Shown: positions 7,484 to 14,936 of the stretch, piece after piece
Numbering within the stretch: the stretch's first letter is position 1
How the letters are laid out: each line of letters opens with the position of its first letter
Origin: JAKLQR01 sp963753165
GTDB taxonomy: Bacteria > Nitrospirota > Thermodesulfovibrionia > Thermodesulfovibrionales > SM23-35
Direction of reading: 5' to 3'
Assembly (NCBI GenBank): GCA_963753165.1
Contig: CAVWBP010000005.1
Span: forward strand, 1-15,778
Length of the DNA stretch: 15,778 nt
Program-made: the position numbers and the translations under genes
The notes under the pieces: model-generated
What the model saw: only the letters and a program-made list of their open reading frames with translations
The model's database searches: none
Told to the model about the DNA's origin: nothing

Positions 7484-9801
7484 ATGATGAAACGGTCTTC
7501 GACAGTTGTTTTTTTATTTCTTTTGATCTTTATAGGGACAAGTTTTTTTCCTCTTTCATTCTGAATCTCTCGTCTTCCCCTTCCGCTGAAGAGACCCCGA
7601 CCGATACCGCTGTTCAAGAGGATCAGCCTGTCAAAGTACAACAGGGGGATAATCCTCAGCAGGAACTTAAGCAGACTGGAAAACAAAAAGGCAGGGAGAA
7701 AAAAGTCGCCTTTAATTTTGTTGATGTGGACATACCGGTCGTGGTGAAGTTTATCAGTGAAGTAACGGGCAAAAACTTTGTATTCGATGAGAGAGTAAAA
7801 GGCACAATAACCATCATCGCTCCGTCCAGGCTTTCTGTGGACGATGCATTCCATCTCTTCACCTCTGTGCTGGAGCTGAAAGGGTTTACCATCATCCCGT
7901 CCGGAAAAGTGTATAAGATTCTGCCGACTGCGCAGGCAAAGCAGACAGGGGCCGAACTCCAGAAAGACGATGTTGTGCCGGTGAGCGATGCATATATGAC
8001 AAGGCTTATACAACTGCGGGCGATATCGTCTGCGAAGGCGATGAATTTCCTCCAGCCCCTTGTCTCAAGGGACGGACATATCTCTTCTTTCGGCCCCGGA
8101 AACATGCTTATGGTTTTGGACTCTGCAACAAATATCCAGCGGATACTGGAGATTCTTGAAGTGATAGACAAACCGGGCATAGAGGAAGCGGAAATTATCC
8201 TGCTGAAGTATGCAAATGCGGATGACGTGGTGAAGATCCTCACCGAGACACTGGTCCTGAGTAGCAAAGGGCAGCCCTCTGCGATGCGCGGGCTGAGGCC
8301 GGGTGAACCGGTGCCGGCAGCGTCTGTCGAAGAATCCAAGTCGTCGGTTTTTGCAGATACCCGCCTGAATGCCATTATCCTTATCGCGGACAAGCAGGAA
8401 AAAGAGGCCATGAAGAGGATCATATCCCTCCTCGATATCCCGCTTCCCGATGCAACAAGCAAGATCAACGTCTTTTTCCTTGAATATGCGGACGCAACAG
8501 AACTCTCCAAGGTGCTCGATACGATGATTACAGGGATTTCTGCACAGGCAAGGGCAGGGCAGGCGGGACAACAGGGTCAGGCCCAGAAGAGCCCCTTTGA
8601 ACCGGGAGGAAGGCTGATTATTTCCCCGGACAAGGCGACCAACTCTCTCGTTATTGTCGCCTCTCCTGCAGATTATCAGAACCTTGTCCAGGTAATAAGG
8701 CAGCTTGACAAGAAGAGAAGGCAGGTATACGTGGAGGCGATGATCGTTGAAGCGTCAATAGACAGATTGCAGGAACTCGGTTCCAAGTGGCGGATTATCG
8801 CCGAGAAGAACGGGGAACCGGTAGTGGTCGGAGGGTTCGGCCAGATCGACTCTACCTCAATGCAGGGTATTCTTTACGGACTCACCGGAATGACAGCCGG
8901 CGGCATGGGAAACTTTCTCGATGTCCCGATTACCACAACCGGTTCGGACGGATCAGTTATCACCTCGACACTTACAGTCCCGGGATTTGCCGCACTTTTC
9001 AGCCTGAACGAATTCAAGGACGCAGTAAATGTCCTTTCCACACCTCAGATTCTGACTTCAGACAACAAGGAAGCAGAAATCATTGTTGGGGAAAATGTCC
9101 CGTTTATAGCGCAGAAAGAATCGGACCCCGCACGACCGCAATCGGTTTTTACCTCGATTGAGAGAAAAGACGTCGGAATCACCCTGAGGATCACTCCTCA
9201 GATTACCGAAGGGAACCATGTCAAACTCGACATCTATGAGGAGATATCAGCCCTGAAGCAGGAGTCGACTACGGTGGTGCTTACCGTGGGACCGACTACC
9301 ACGAAACGTGCGACAAAAACGTCTGTTCTCGTCAAAGATAACCAGACAGTTGTAATAGGGGGACTCATGGAAGAGCGGGAAGAAGAAACAGTGAATAAAA
9401 TACCGCTCCTGGGCGACATCCCCCTCCTGGGCTGGTTGTTCAAGAATAAATCTGTGGAAAAAAAGAAGACAAACCTGCTCATATTTTTAACGCCCCATAT
9501 TGTGAGAGAACCTGAGCAGCTCGATAAATTGACCGGTGAAAAAAGGCTGCAATTTGCAAGGATGGAAGAAAGATATAAAGAGGGCGAATTGCTCGTAAAA
9601 TTCAGGGGGGAGACTTCAGAAGAGAGAATCATGGAGATACTCTCTCGGGAAGGCGCTGCTATCCTGGCCCCGTTACAACCGAAAGGGCTCTACCGGATAC
9701 AGTTGAAAAAAGGCCGGGAAGTGAAAGATGCGGTCAAGATTTTCACTGCATATCAGGAAGTGGAATATGCGGAACCCAATTATATTATGAAAATACAGTG
9801 A
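7484..9801 (+). CDS. gspD: T2SS secretin GspD with a C-terminal subtilase-propeptide domain (frame shift in signal peptide)
   Basis: GspD is the outer-membrane channel of the T2SS. The start is inferred: CAGGGG precedes ATG 7484, which begins a good signal peptide (MMKRSSTVVFLFLLIFIGTS) in frame 2. Frame 2 stops at 7562. The rest of the protein is in frame 1, joined if the seven-T run 7543-7549 had eight T's (SFFSSFILNLSSSPSAEE). The uninterrupted frame-1 ORF from TTG 7438 has no signal peptide. In corrected numbering (~772 residues) N0 is at ~73-145 (FVDVDIPVVVKFISEVTGKN), N1-N3 at ~155-470, and the secretin domain at ~515-690 (KDVGITLRITPQIT, VIGGLMEE, VNKIPLLGDIPLLGWLFKNK, TNLLIFLTPHIVRE). 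After a short helical linker, residues ~698-772 are not the usual pilotin-binding S-domain but a subtilase propeptide-like domain (YKEGELLVKFRGE ... EVKDAVKIFTAYQEVEYAEPNY). It matches residues 52-123 of the S8 protease encoded at 4012-6114. The protein ends there with no catalytic domain. Confidence 0.93.
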
Positions 9802-9838
9802 AGACATGAAGAATTTAAAGCTTTTATTAAGGTTCTCA

Positions 9839-9973
9839 TAATAGTGAGGACATAGAATTGAGTGCTTTTACTTTGTCATGCTGGCTTGTCCAGCATCTTT
9901 CTTCGCAGCAAGAAGGATTCCCGACAAGCGGGAATGACACACTGGCTGAAGTCAATACTATTATGCACATCTT
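9839..9973. repeat. Palindromic repeat, copy C (long form), before gspE
   Basis: Near-duplicate of copy A over ~134 bases, including the unique right flank (CACACTGGCTGAAGTCAATAC). The palindromic core is 9875-9938. It differs from A mainly by a missing base in the middle stem and a few substitutions. It fills the 195-base gap between gspD and gspE, so the gap holds no gene. Confidence 0.8.
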
Positions 9974-9996
9974 AATAAGATTATGAATGAATACAG

Positions 9997-11517
9997 ATGG
10001 AAACGATCGATGTCATAAAGGATGAGGATGTAGAAATCTCCCTTCTCCAGAATATTCCTCTCAGCTTCGTGAAGAACAATCAGATATTCCCTTTCAGTCG
10101 GAATAGCGAGGAACTTTCAGGCGCCGTTGCTGACGACAAGGGGTTGCTGGCGCTTTCGGAAGTCGCAAAAACATTGGGATTAAAGCCCAGACCTTTCAAG
10201 GCAAGCGCAGGGATCATCCTCGATGCAATCAACAGGTTCTACGGGCAAATGGGATCGGCAGAGGAGGTTATGGATACCATAACCGGCGAGGACCTTTCCT
10301 CTGTTGCGACTGAATTCGAAGCACCGAAAGATCTGCTCGAACTGACCGAGGAGGCTCCCATTATCCGCCTCCTCAACGCTCTCCTTCTCCAGGCGGTAAA
10401 AGAGAGGGCAAGCGATATCCACATCGAGCCGTATGAGAAAGAACTCGATGTGAGATTGAGAATAGACGGGGTACTGCACAGGGTTTTGACCCCGCCCAAA
10501 ATTATTCAGGACGCGTTAATCAGCAGAATAAAGATCATGTCGAACCTCGACATCGCTGAAAAGCGGCTTCCGCAAGATGGAAGGATACGGCTTCTTCTCG
10601 GCGGAAGGGACATCGATATCAGGGTGTCTGTCATCCCTACTTCTCACGGTGAGAGAGCGGTCCTGCGGCTCCTTGACAGAAAACAGGGCCTGCTGGGTCT
10701 CTGGGAGGTCGGGTTTAACAGGGATGACGAAAAGAATATGGAGGACCATCTGAGAAGACCGGATGGGATCATCCTGGTTACCGGACCCACGGGGAGTGGA
10801 AAAACGACGACCCTGTATGCTGCGCTCAACAGAATTCATACGGAAGAAAAGAATATTATCACGGTTGAGGACCCCATCGAATATCAGCTGAAAGGCATCG
10901 GACAGGTACAGGTGAACCCTAAAATACGGCTTACCTTTGCCTCAGGGCTCAGGTCTATTCTGAGACAGGATCCCGACGTGATTATGATCGGCGAAATAAG
11001 AGACCTGGAGACGGCTGAAATAGCCATGCAGGCATCGCTTACAGGACATCTCGTTCTCAGCACCCTTCATACAAACGACGCACCGAGTGCGTTGGTGAGG
11101 CTTATAGACATGGGGATCGAGCCCTTCCTCGTCGCTTCGTCATTGGCCCTTGTGCTGGCGCAAAGGCTGGTACGGACGATCTGTCCCCAGTGCAAGATAT
11201 CCTATACCCCGACTGAGATCGAGCAATCATATTTTGCAGAACCTCCCAGGGTCCTCTACAGGGGACAGGGATGTGACAAATGCAAGGGGAAGGGATATCT
11301 CGGGAGGCTGGGCATTTTCGAACTGCTTGAGATCAGCAATGAAATACGGCCCATGATCACCGAACGGATGGATTCTCAGAGAATAAAGAACCAGGCGGTT
11401 TCGCAGGGCATGAAGACCCTCAGGCAGGACGGACTTGAGAAGGTGATTCAGGGGACAACAACCCTTGAAGAGGTTCTGCGGGTAACACAGAAGGATTATG
11501 CCGATATTTCAATATAA
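9997..11517 (+). CDS. gspE: T2SS ATPase GspE
   Basis: Cytoplasmic secretion ATPase that powers pseudopilus assembly and contacts GspL and GspF. 506 residues, the usual length. The N-terminal regulatory region (~1-115) carries a T2SSE_N-like stretch (ISLLQNIPLSFVKNNQIFPF). The ATPase core has RASDIHIEPYE (Asp box region, ~137-147), Walker A GPTGSGKTT (263-271, Lys269), Walker B region DPDVIMIGEIRD (Asp327, Glu333) and a His box (TGHLVLSTLHTND). A zinc-binding tetracysteine motif is complete: Cys396/Cys399 (CPQC) and Cys426/Cys429 (CDKC). This motif is typical of GspE and PilB and absent from PilT-type retraction ATPases. ATG 9997 has no strong ribosome-binding site, and nearby upstream ATGs are out of frame. 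The 3' end overlaps gspF by 20 bases, implying translational coupling. No damage seen. Confidence 0.97.
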   Translation: METIDVIKDEDVEISLLQNIPLSFVKNNQIFPFSRNSEELSGAVADDKGLLALSEVAKTLGLKPRPFKASAGIILDAINRFYGQMGSAEEVMDTITGEDLSSVATEFEAPKDLLELTEEAPIIRLLNALLLQAVKERASDIHIEPYEKELDVRLRIDGVLHRVLTPPKIIQDALISRIKIMSNLDIAEKRLPQDGRIRLLLGGRDIDIRVSVIPTSHGERAVLRLLDRKQGLLGLWEVGFNRDDEKNMEDHLRRPDGIILVTGPTGSGKTTTLYAALNRIHTEEKNIITVEDPIEYQLKGIGQVQVNPKIRLTFASGLRSILRQDPDVIMIGEIRDLETAEIAMQASLTGHLVLSTLHTNDAPSALVRLIDMGIEPFLVASSLALVLAQRLVRTICPQCKISYTPTEIEQSYFAEPPRVLYRGQGCDKCKGKGYLGRLGIFELLEISNEIRPMITERMDSQRIKNQAVSQGMKTLRQDGLEKVIQGTTTLEEVLRVTQKDYADISI

Positions 11518-12673
11518 GGGATACAGGCCTGACGGTTCGGAGGTCGCGGGCACTATCGAGGCAGCAAGCCAGAAGGAGGCAGCGCTCAGGCTTAAAGAGT
11601 CCGGACTCTATCCAAGGAACGTAGCAGGGGCTTCAGAGAAAAGACGGTTCTCTCTGTTCAACCGGCACGATGCAACTCTCCTCCCCTCTGTGACGCGTCA
11701 ACTGTCAACACTTATCTCCTCCGGTGTCCCGCTCCTTGAGGCCCTCAGGTCGCTTTCCGACGAACAGAAAGGTTTCTGGAAAACCATGCTGGTGGACATA
11801 AGAGAACGGATTGCCGGCGGGTCGGGGCTCTCAAAGGCCTTGGAAGAGTATCCAAAAATATTTCCCGAATTCTATGTCAATATGGTTGCCGCCGGAGAGG
11901 CGAGCGGGAATCTCGACAATATTCTCACCCGCATTGCTGATTTTCTGGAGGCCCAGGACAACCTGAAATCCAAAGTCAGGACATCGATGGTCTACCCTGT
12001 TTTCATGATCTGCATCAGTTTTATCGTGCTCTCTTTTCTCTTCGCCTTTGTGATGCCGAAAATTACCAGAATATACAAAGACACGCAGAGTGCACTCCCC
12101 TTGCTTACCGTGGTCCTTATCTGGGTGAGTGAGATTTTTCAGCGTTACTGGTGGATCCTTATAGGATTGCTTCTCGGCGGGTTATATTCCCTCAGGGAAT
12201 TGAGGGAGAAGAAACGCGTATTCCTCGATAGGATGATATTGCGCATTCCCGGGAACATCCTCCAGAGTCTCTATTTCGGGCGTTTCGCCCGGACATTGGG
12301 GTTCCTTCTTGAGGGGGGGCTCCCTATGCTGAGTTCTCTTGAACTTTCTGCAAAGTCCATCGGGAATAAAGTGATCGAACAGAGCGTTCTGGAATCCGGG
12401 AAACGGGTGTCGGAGGGTGCACGGCTTTCTGCATCGCTCGATGGCTTTCCCCCGGTGCTCCTCCAGTTGATTTCGACAGGGGAGAGGAGCGGACAACTGG
12501 TAGAGGTTCTGAAAAATGCCGCACGTTCCTACGAGGAGGAGTTCTCCCGCAGGGTGGACAAAGCCCTTTCACTTCTTGAACCGGTGATGATTCTCTGCAT
12601 GGGCTTTCTGGTGGGACTCATCGTCCTCGCAGTCCTTCTGCCGATATTCCAGTTGAACCAGTTGATAAAATGA
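11498..12673 (+). CDS. gspF: T2SS inner-membrane platform protein GspF
   Basis: Polytopic inner-membrane protein at the base of the pseudopilus, working with GspE and GspL. 391 residues, normal for the family. It opens with the usual short beta stretch (MPIFQYKGYRPDGSEVAGTI). Two homologous GspF domains follow: ~65-190 (LLPSVTRQLSTLISSGVPLL, with GEASGNLDNIL) and ~265-389 (FARTLGFLLEGGLPMLSSLE, with GERSGQLVEVL). Membrane segments are visible at ~167-190 (VYPVFMICISFIVLSFLFAF), ~205-230 (LTVVLIWVSEIFQRYWW ... LIGLLLGG) and ~364-387 (VMILCMGFLVGLIVLAVLLP). AAGGATT lies just before ATG 11498 within the end of gspE. Intact. Confidence 0.97.
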   Translation: MPIFQYKGYRPDGSEVAGTIEAASQKEAALRLKESGLYPRNVAGASEKRRFSLFNRHDATLLPSVTRQLSTLISSGVPLLEALRSLSDEQKGFWKTMLVDIRERIAGGSGLSKALEEYPKIFPEFYVNMVAAGEASGNLDNILTRIADFLEAQDNLKSKVRTSMVYPVFMICISFIVLSFLFAFVMPKITRIYKDTQSALPLLTVVLIWVSEIFQRYWWILIGLLLGGLYSLRELREKKRVFLDRMILRIPGNILQSLYFGRFARTLGFLLEGGLPMLSSLELSAKSIGNKVIEQSVLESGKRVSEGARLSASLDGFPPVLLQLISTGERSGQLVEVLKNAARSYEEEFSRRVDKALSLLEPVMILCMGFLVGLIVLAVLLPIFQLNQLIK

Positions 12674-12681
12674 GCATACGA

Positions 12682-12725
12682 ATAACTGTCCGGCATACTA
12701 TTCTCGCTTATTGCCAGGCAGTTAT
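12682..12725 (+). promoter_or_regulatory. Hairpin in the gspF-gspG gap
   Basis: ATAACTGTCCGGCA (12682-12695) pairs with TGCCAGGCAGTTAT (12712-12725): 14 positions with one mismatch and one G-T wobble, and a 16-base loop. No T run follows, so it is unlikely to terminate. It sits 23 bases before the gspG start, ahead of its GGAGG. A stem here could act as an mRNA processing or stabilising element that raises gspG translation relative to gspEF, since GspG is needed in excess. That role is inference. Confidence 0.45.
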
Positions 12726-12748
12726 CAGAGAACAATAACGGAGGAATC

Positions 12749-13180
12749 ATGAAGAACAATAAAGGATTTACCCTGCTTGAAATCATTGTGGTGGTCTTCA
12801 TCCTCAGTCTCCTTGTGGCGATTGTGGCGCCGAAGATCATAGGGCGGACCGATGACGCGCGGATTGCAGAGGCAAAGGTTCAGATAAGGAATTTTGAGAC
12901 TGCTCTGAAACTCTTCAAGCTCGACAACGGATTTTATCCGGCTACGGAACAGGGGCTTGAATCACTCATCGAGAAGCCCACTATCGGGCAGATACCCCAG
13001 AAATACCGTGAAGGCGGCTATCTTGAACAGAGAAAAATCCCGCTCGACCCCTGGAACAATCCCTATATTTATATCTCACCCGGTATCTATGGAGACTTTG
13101 ATATCTTGAGCTATGGAGCAGATGGGAAAGAGGGCGGTGAAGGGAAAGATGCGGAGATCAAGAACTGGGACATGCAATAG
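12749..13180 (+). CDS. gspG: T2SS major pseudopilin GspG
   Basis: Forms the shaft of the pseudopilus. GGAGG lies seven bases before ATG 12749. The class III leader is short: MKNNKG, cut before FTLLEIIVVVFILSLLVAIV (Glu at +5), then a long N-terminal helix. The C-terminal half has the GspG signature: YPATEQGLESLIEKPT, PLDPWNNPYIYISPG, and the Asp-rich loop DILSYGADGKEGGEGKDAEI, which binds calcium in studied homologues. 143 residues, full length. Prepilin peptidase (not in the window) would cleave and N-methylate it. The end overlaps the start of gspH. Confidence 0.97.
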   Translation: MKNNKGFTLLEIIVVVFILSLLVAIVAPKIIGRTDDARIAEAKVQIRNFETALKLFKLDNGFYPATEQGLESLIEKPTIGQIPQKYREGGYLEQRKIPLDPWNNPYIYISPGIYGDFDILSYGADGKEGGEGKDAEIKNWDMQ

Positions 13181-13640
13181 CACCGGATTTTCTCTTATTG
13201 AGCTGATCGTCGTACTCTTCGTCCTGTCTCTGGTCCTTGCGATTGTATTGCCGACCTTCTCCGGGTTCGGAGAGAGCAGGCTTAAGGCCGAAGCACGGGA
13301 GATGGCCTCAATCCTGAGATACGTGAATGACAATGCGGTGTCGCGAAAAGAGACGTTTTTTCTGAAATTCGATCTCGGGAAAAATATGGTTGCCTGGAGT
13401 GAACCCGGAGGGAATAAAACCCGGTCTTTTGATGATCTCACCGGTGTCGAAATACAATCGAGAGGTCTTGTGTCGAGTGGGGAACTGACTCTTTTTTTTG
13501 AACCTCTCGGCGCCCGTGAAAATCTCGTTGTGTACATGAAGCGTGGAGACAGCCACATGACAGTTACGCTAAACCACCTGAGCGGCAGAGTGAAAATAGG
13601 GATGCAGGATGAGGAAGGAAGGATGAAGGTTGAGGGATGA
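13149..13640 (+). CDS. gspH: T2SS minor pseudopilin GspH
   Basis: Minor pseudopilin of the pseudopilus tip complex. I prefer ATG 13149 (AAGGG five bases upstream) over in-frame ATGs at 13113 and 13122. It gives a 13-residue leader, MRRSRTGTCNSTG, before FSLIELIVVLFVLSLVLAIV (Glu at +5). The gene overlaps the end of gspG by 32 bases. The body resembles GspH/FimT (LKAEAREMASILRYVNDNAV, ending LSGRVKIG). The last ~12 residues (MQDEEGRMKVEG) are encoded by a GGATGAAGG-type repeat arm at the start of the element 13618-13835 and its lead-in, so the original C-terminus was probably different. The stop overlaps the gspI ATG as ATGA. Confidence 0.88.
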   Translation: MRRSRTGTCNSTGFSLIELIVVLFVLSLVLAIVLPTFSGFGESRLKAEAREMASILRYVNDNAVSRKETFFLKFDLGKNMVAWSEPGGNKTRSFDDLTGVEIQSRGLVSSGELTLFFEPLGARENLVVYMKRGDSHMTVTLNHLSGRVKIGMQDEEGRMKVEG

Positions 13641-13835
13641 AGGCTGAAAACGAAATACTTGTAAAAGAAAATATCAGGGAATCTCTCAACAAGGATACGC
13701 CCAATGTCATTCCCGCTTGTCGGGAATCTTTCTTGAAGAACCTGAATGATTGCGGACAAGCCGCAATGACAGAAGTAAACAAAGAATGTGGCAGCCTGTT
13801 TTTTTTCATCCCTCATCCCTCATCCTTCATCCTTC
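13618..13835. mobile_element. MITE-like composite element inserted between gspH and gspI
   Basis: A 26-base arm at 13618-13643 (GAAGGATGAAGG...) is an inverted copy of 13810-13835 (...CCTTCATCCTTC), matching at 24 of 26 positions. Between them sits a complete palindromic repeat (copy D, 13705-13771). There is no transposase gene, so it is non-autonomous if mobile. It covers the end of gspH and the start of gspI, and its sequence is read as protein in both. The arms consist of a GGATGAAGG/GGATGAGGG-like unit, so simple-repeat expansion is an alternative to transposition. Confidence 0.55.
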
Positions 13836-14164
13836 GGAAGAGGGGCTTTACGCTTCTCGAGGTCCTGATCGCGCTGGCTATTCTCAGCAGCCTGCTCGTC
13901 ACCCTCATCTATACCGTGAATTACCAACTGGGACTCATCGAGAGGCAGGAGACTATCACGGTCGCAACCCTGCTTGCCAAGAGCAAGATGTCGGATCTCG
14001 AAAAAGATCCTGCCGGCAGCAAGGGAGAATTCGATGCCCCCCATGAGCATTACTCATACGAGACTTTTGTGAAGGCCTCGCCGTATATCGGGGTTTCAGA
14101 AATTATCGTTGTGGTAAAAGCGGGCAGTGAAGAGGTGAAACTGAATGAGTTTATTATTCAATAA
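13637..14164 (+). CDS. gspI: T2SS minor pseudopilin GspI with repeat-derived N-terminal extension
   Basis: Minor pseudopilin of the GspI-J-K tip complex. The pseudopilin motif RKRG-FTLLEVLIALAILSSL (Glu at +5) starts only at residue 70/71. The body (YQLGLIERQETITVATLLAK, SKMSDLEKDP) is typical GspI. All upstream coding sequence comes from repeats: residues ~22-46 (NVIPACRESF...CGQAAMTEV) translate the palindrome, and FIPHPSSFILR translates the right inverted arm. AAGG at 13626-13629 precedes ATG 13637, which overlaps the gspH stop as ATGA. The only other in-frame ATG (13766, inside the palindrome) would still give a 27-residue leader. No ATG lies between the element and the motif, so the native start seems to have been lost and replaced. 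Whether prepilin peptidase accepts a 70-residue leader is uncertain. Confidence 0.88.
   Translation: MKAENEILVKENIRESLNKDTPNVIPACRESFLKNLNDCGQAAMTEVNKECGSLFFFIPHPSSFILRKRGFTLLEVLIALAILSSLLVTLIYTVNYQLGLIERQETITVATLLAKSKMSDLEKDPAGSKGEFDAPHEHYSYETFVKASPYIGVSEIIVVVKAGSEEVKLNEFIIQ
13705..13771. repeat. Palindromic repeat, copy D, inside the gspI reading frame
   Basis: A 67-base unit from TGTCAT to ATGACA with stems TTCCCG/CGGGAA around CTTGT and TTGCGG/CCGCAA around ACAAG. It matches copy E (14860-14926) at nearly every position. It is translated as part of gspI. Confidence 0.85.
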
Positions 14165-14780
14165 GACTTATCCTTTATCCCCTTTTGTTGGGAAGAATAA
14201 AGCGGGCTTTACGCTCCTGGAGGTGCTTATCGCAGTGTCGATCCTCTCCATCATTCTTGCCGCACTCTACAGCACATTTTTCATGAGCTACAGGGCAATG
14301 GAAGGAATGGATGAATCTTTGACAAAACTTCAGGAGGCAAGAAGGGCCATCGATATCCTCAGGTGTGAACTTGAATCGGCCTATCAGAATGAACAGGACG
14401 CAGATACTTTATTCAGAATAGAGGACAGGGATGTCTACGGCAAGCAGACCACGCAGCTCGATTTCACCGCATTCTCCGCTGTACGACCCGGGCTTTCGAA
14501 GATTTCTTATTATGTCGAAGAGAAAGAGGGAAGACTGAGTCTCTTCAAGAAGGTGGAATCGCCGTACGGCAGGGAAGAATCAGAGGGTGTTGATATTATA
14601 GAAGATCTTGAAGGTTTTGCCGTCGAAGCAAAATATAATGATACCTGGGTAAGGACCTGGGATGCAGCAATAAATAAAGCAAAACCCGGAGAACTGAGGA
14701 TCGGCATGACCATGAACATTAAAGGGCACACGATTACGCTCAATGATATCGCAAAACCGAGGATAGGAAACCAGGTATAG
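14145..14780 (+). CDS. gspJ: T2SS minor pseudopilin GspJ
   Basis: Minor pseudopilin of the tip complex with GspI and GspK. ATG 14145 lies within the end of gspI (20-base overlap), suggesting translational coupling. The leader is 21 residues (MSLLFNKTYPLSPFVGKNKAG), cut before FTLLEVLIAVSILSIILAAL (Glu at +5). The rest matches GspJ: an amphipathic helix with QEARRAIDILRCELESAY, then beta-rich sequence (LDFTAFSAV, KISYYVEE) and a C-terminal region (GELRIGMTMNIKG). 211 residues, normal length. Intact. Confidence 0.94.
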   Translation: MSLLFNKTYPLSPFVGKNKAGFTLLEVLIAVSILSIILAALYSTFFMSYRAMEGMDESLTKLQEARRAIDILRCELESAYQNEQDADTLFRIEDRDVYGKQTTQLDFTAFSAVRPGLSKISYYVEEKEGRLSLFKKVESPYGREESEGVDIIEDLEGFAVEAKYNDTWVRTWDAAINKAKPGELRIGMTMNIKGHTITLNDIAKPRIGNQV

Positions 14781-14859
14781 ATTCCATATCATGAAAGAAC
14801 AGAAGCCACTGTTTGAAAATTTAGTTGCTAATAAATTAACGGGTCAGGTTTCTCTAATA

Positions 14860-14926
14860 TGTCATTCCCGCTTGTCGGGAATCTTTCTTGAGGAACCGGA
14901 AAGATTGCGGACAAGCCGCAATGACA
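14860..14926. repeat. Palindromic repeat, copy E, between gspJ and gspK
   Basis: A 67-base unit from TGTCAT to ATGACA, near-identical to copy D. It ends 10 bases before the gspK start, so it occupies the place of the gspK ribosome-binding site; no clear GGAGG-like site remains upstream of gspK. The remainder of the gap (14781-14859) shows nothing recognisable. Confidence 0.85.
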
Positions 14927-14936
14927 AAAATTTCAT

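Noticed and set aside
7321..8013. Long open frame on the minus strand (230 codons)
   Set aside because: It lies antisense to the gspC-gspD gap and the gspD 5' half, crosses repeat B, has no recognisable domain or start site, and its composition follows the complement of gspD.
7656..8510. Minus-strand open frame of 284 codons
   Set aside because: Wholly antisense to the conserved N-domains of gspD; Ser/Thr-rich composition typical of a shadow frame.
4012..9801. GspD tail as an assembly chimera with the protease gene
   Set aside because: The two propeptide regions are clearly diverged in both DNA and protein, so the tail is not a copied or misjoined piece of the upstream gene.
13618..13835. 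CRISPR-like array from the GGATGAAGG-type repeats
   Set aside because: The units are short, degenerate and contiguous, with no regular spacers, and the two arms are inverted rather than direct.
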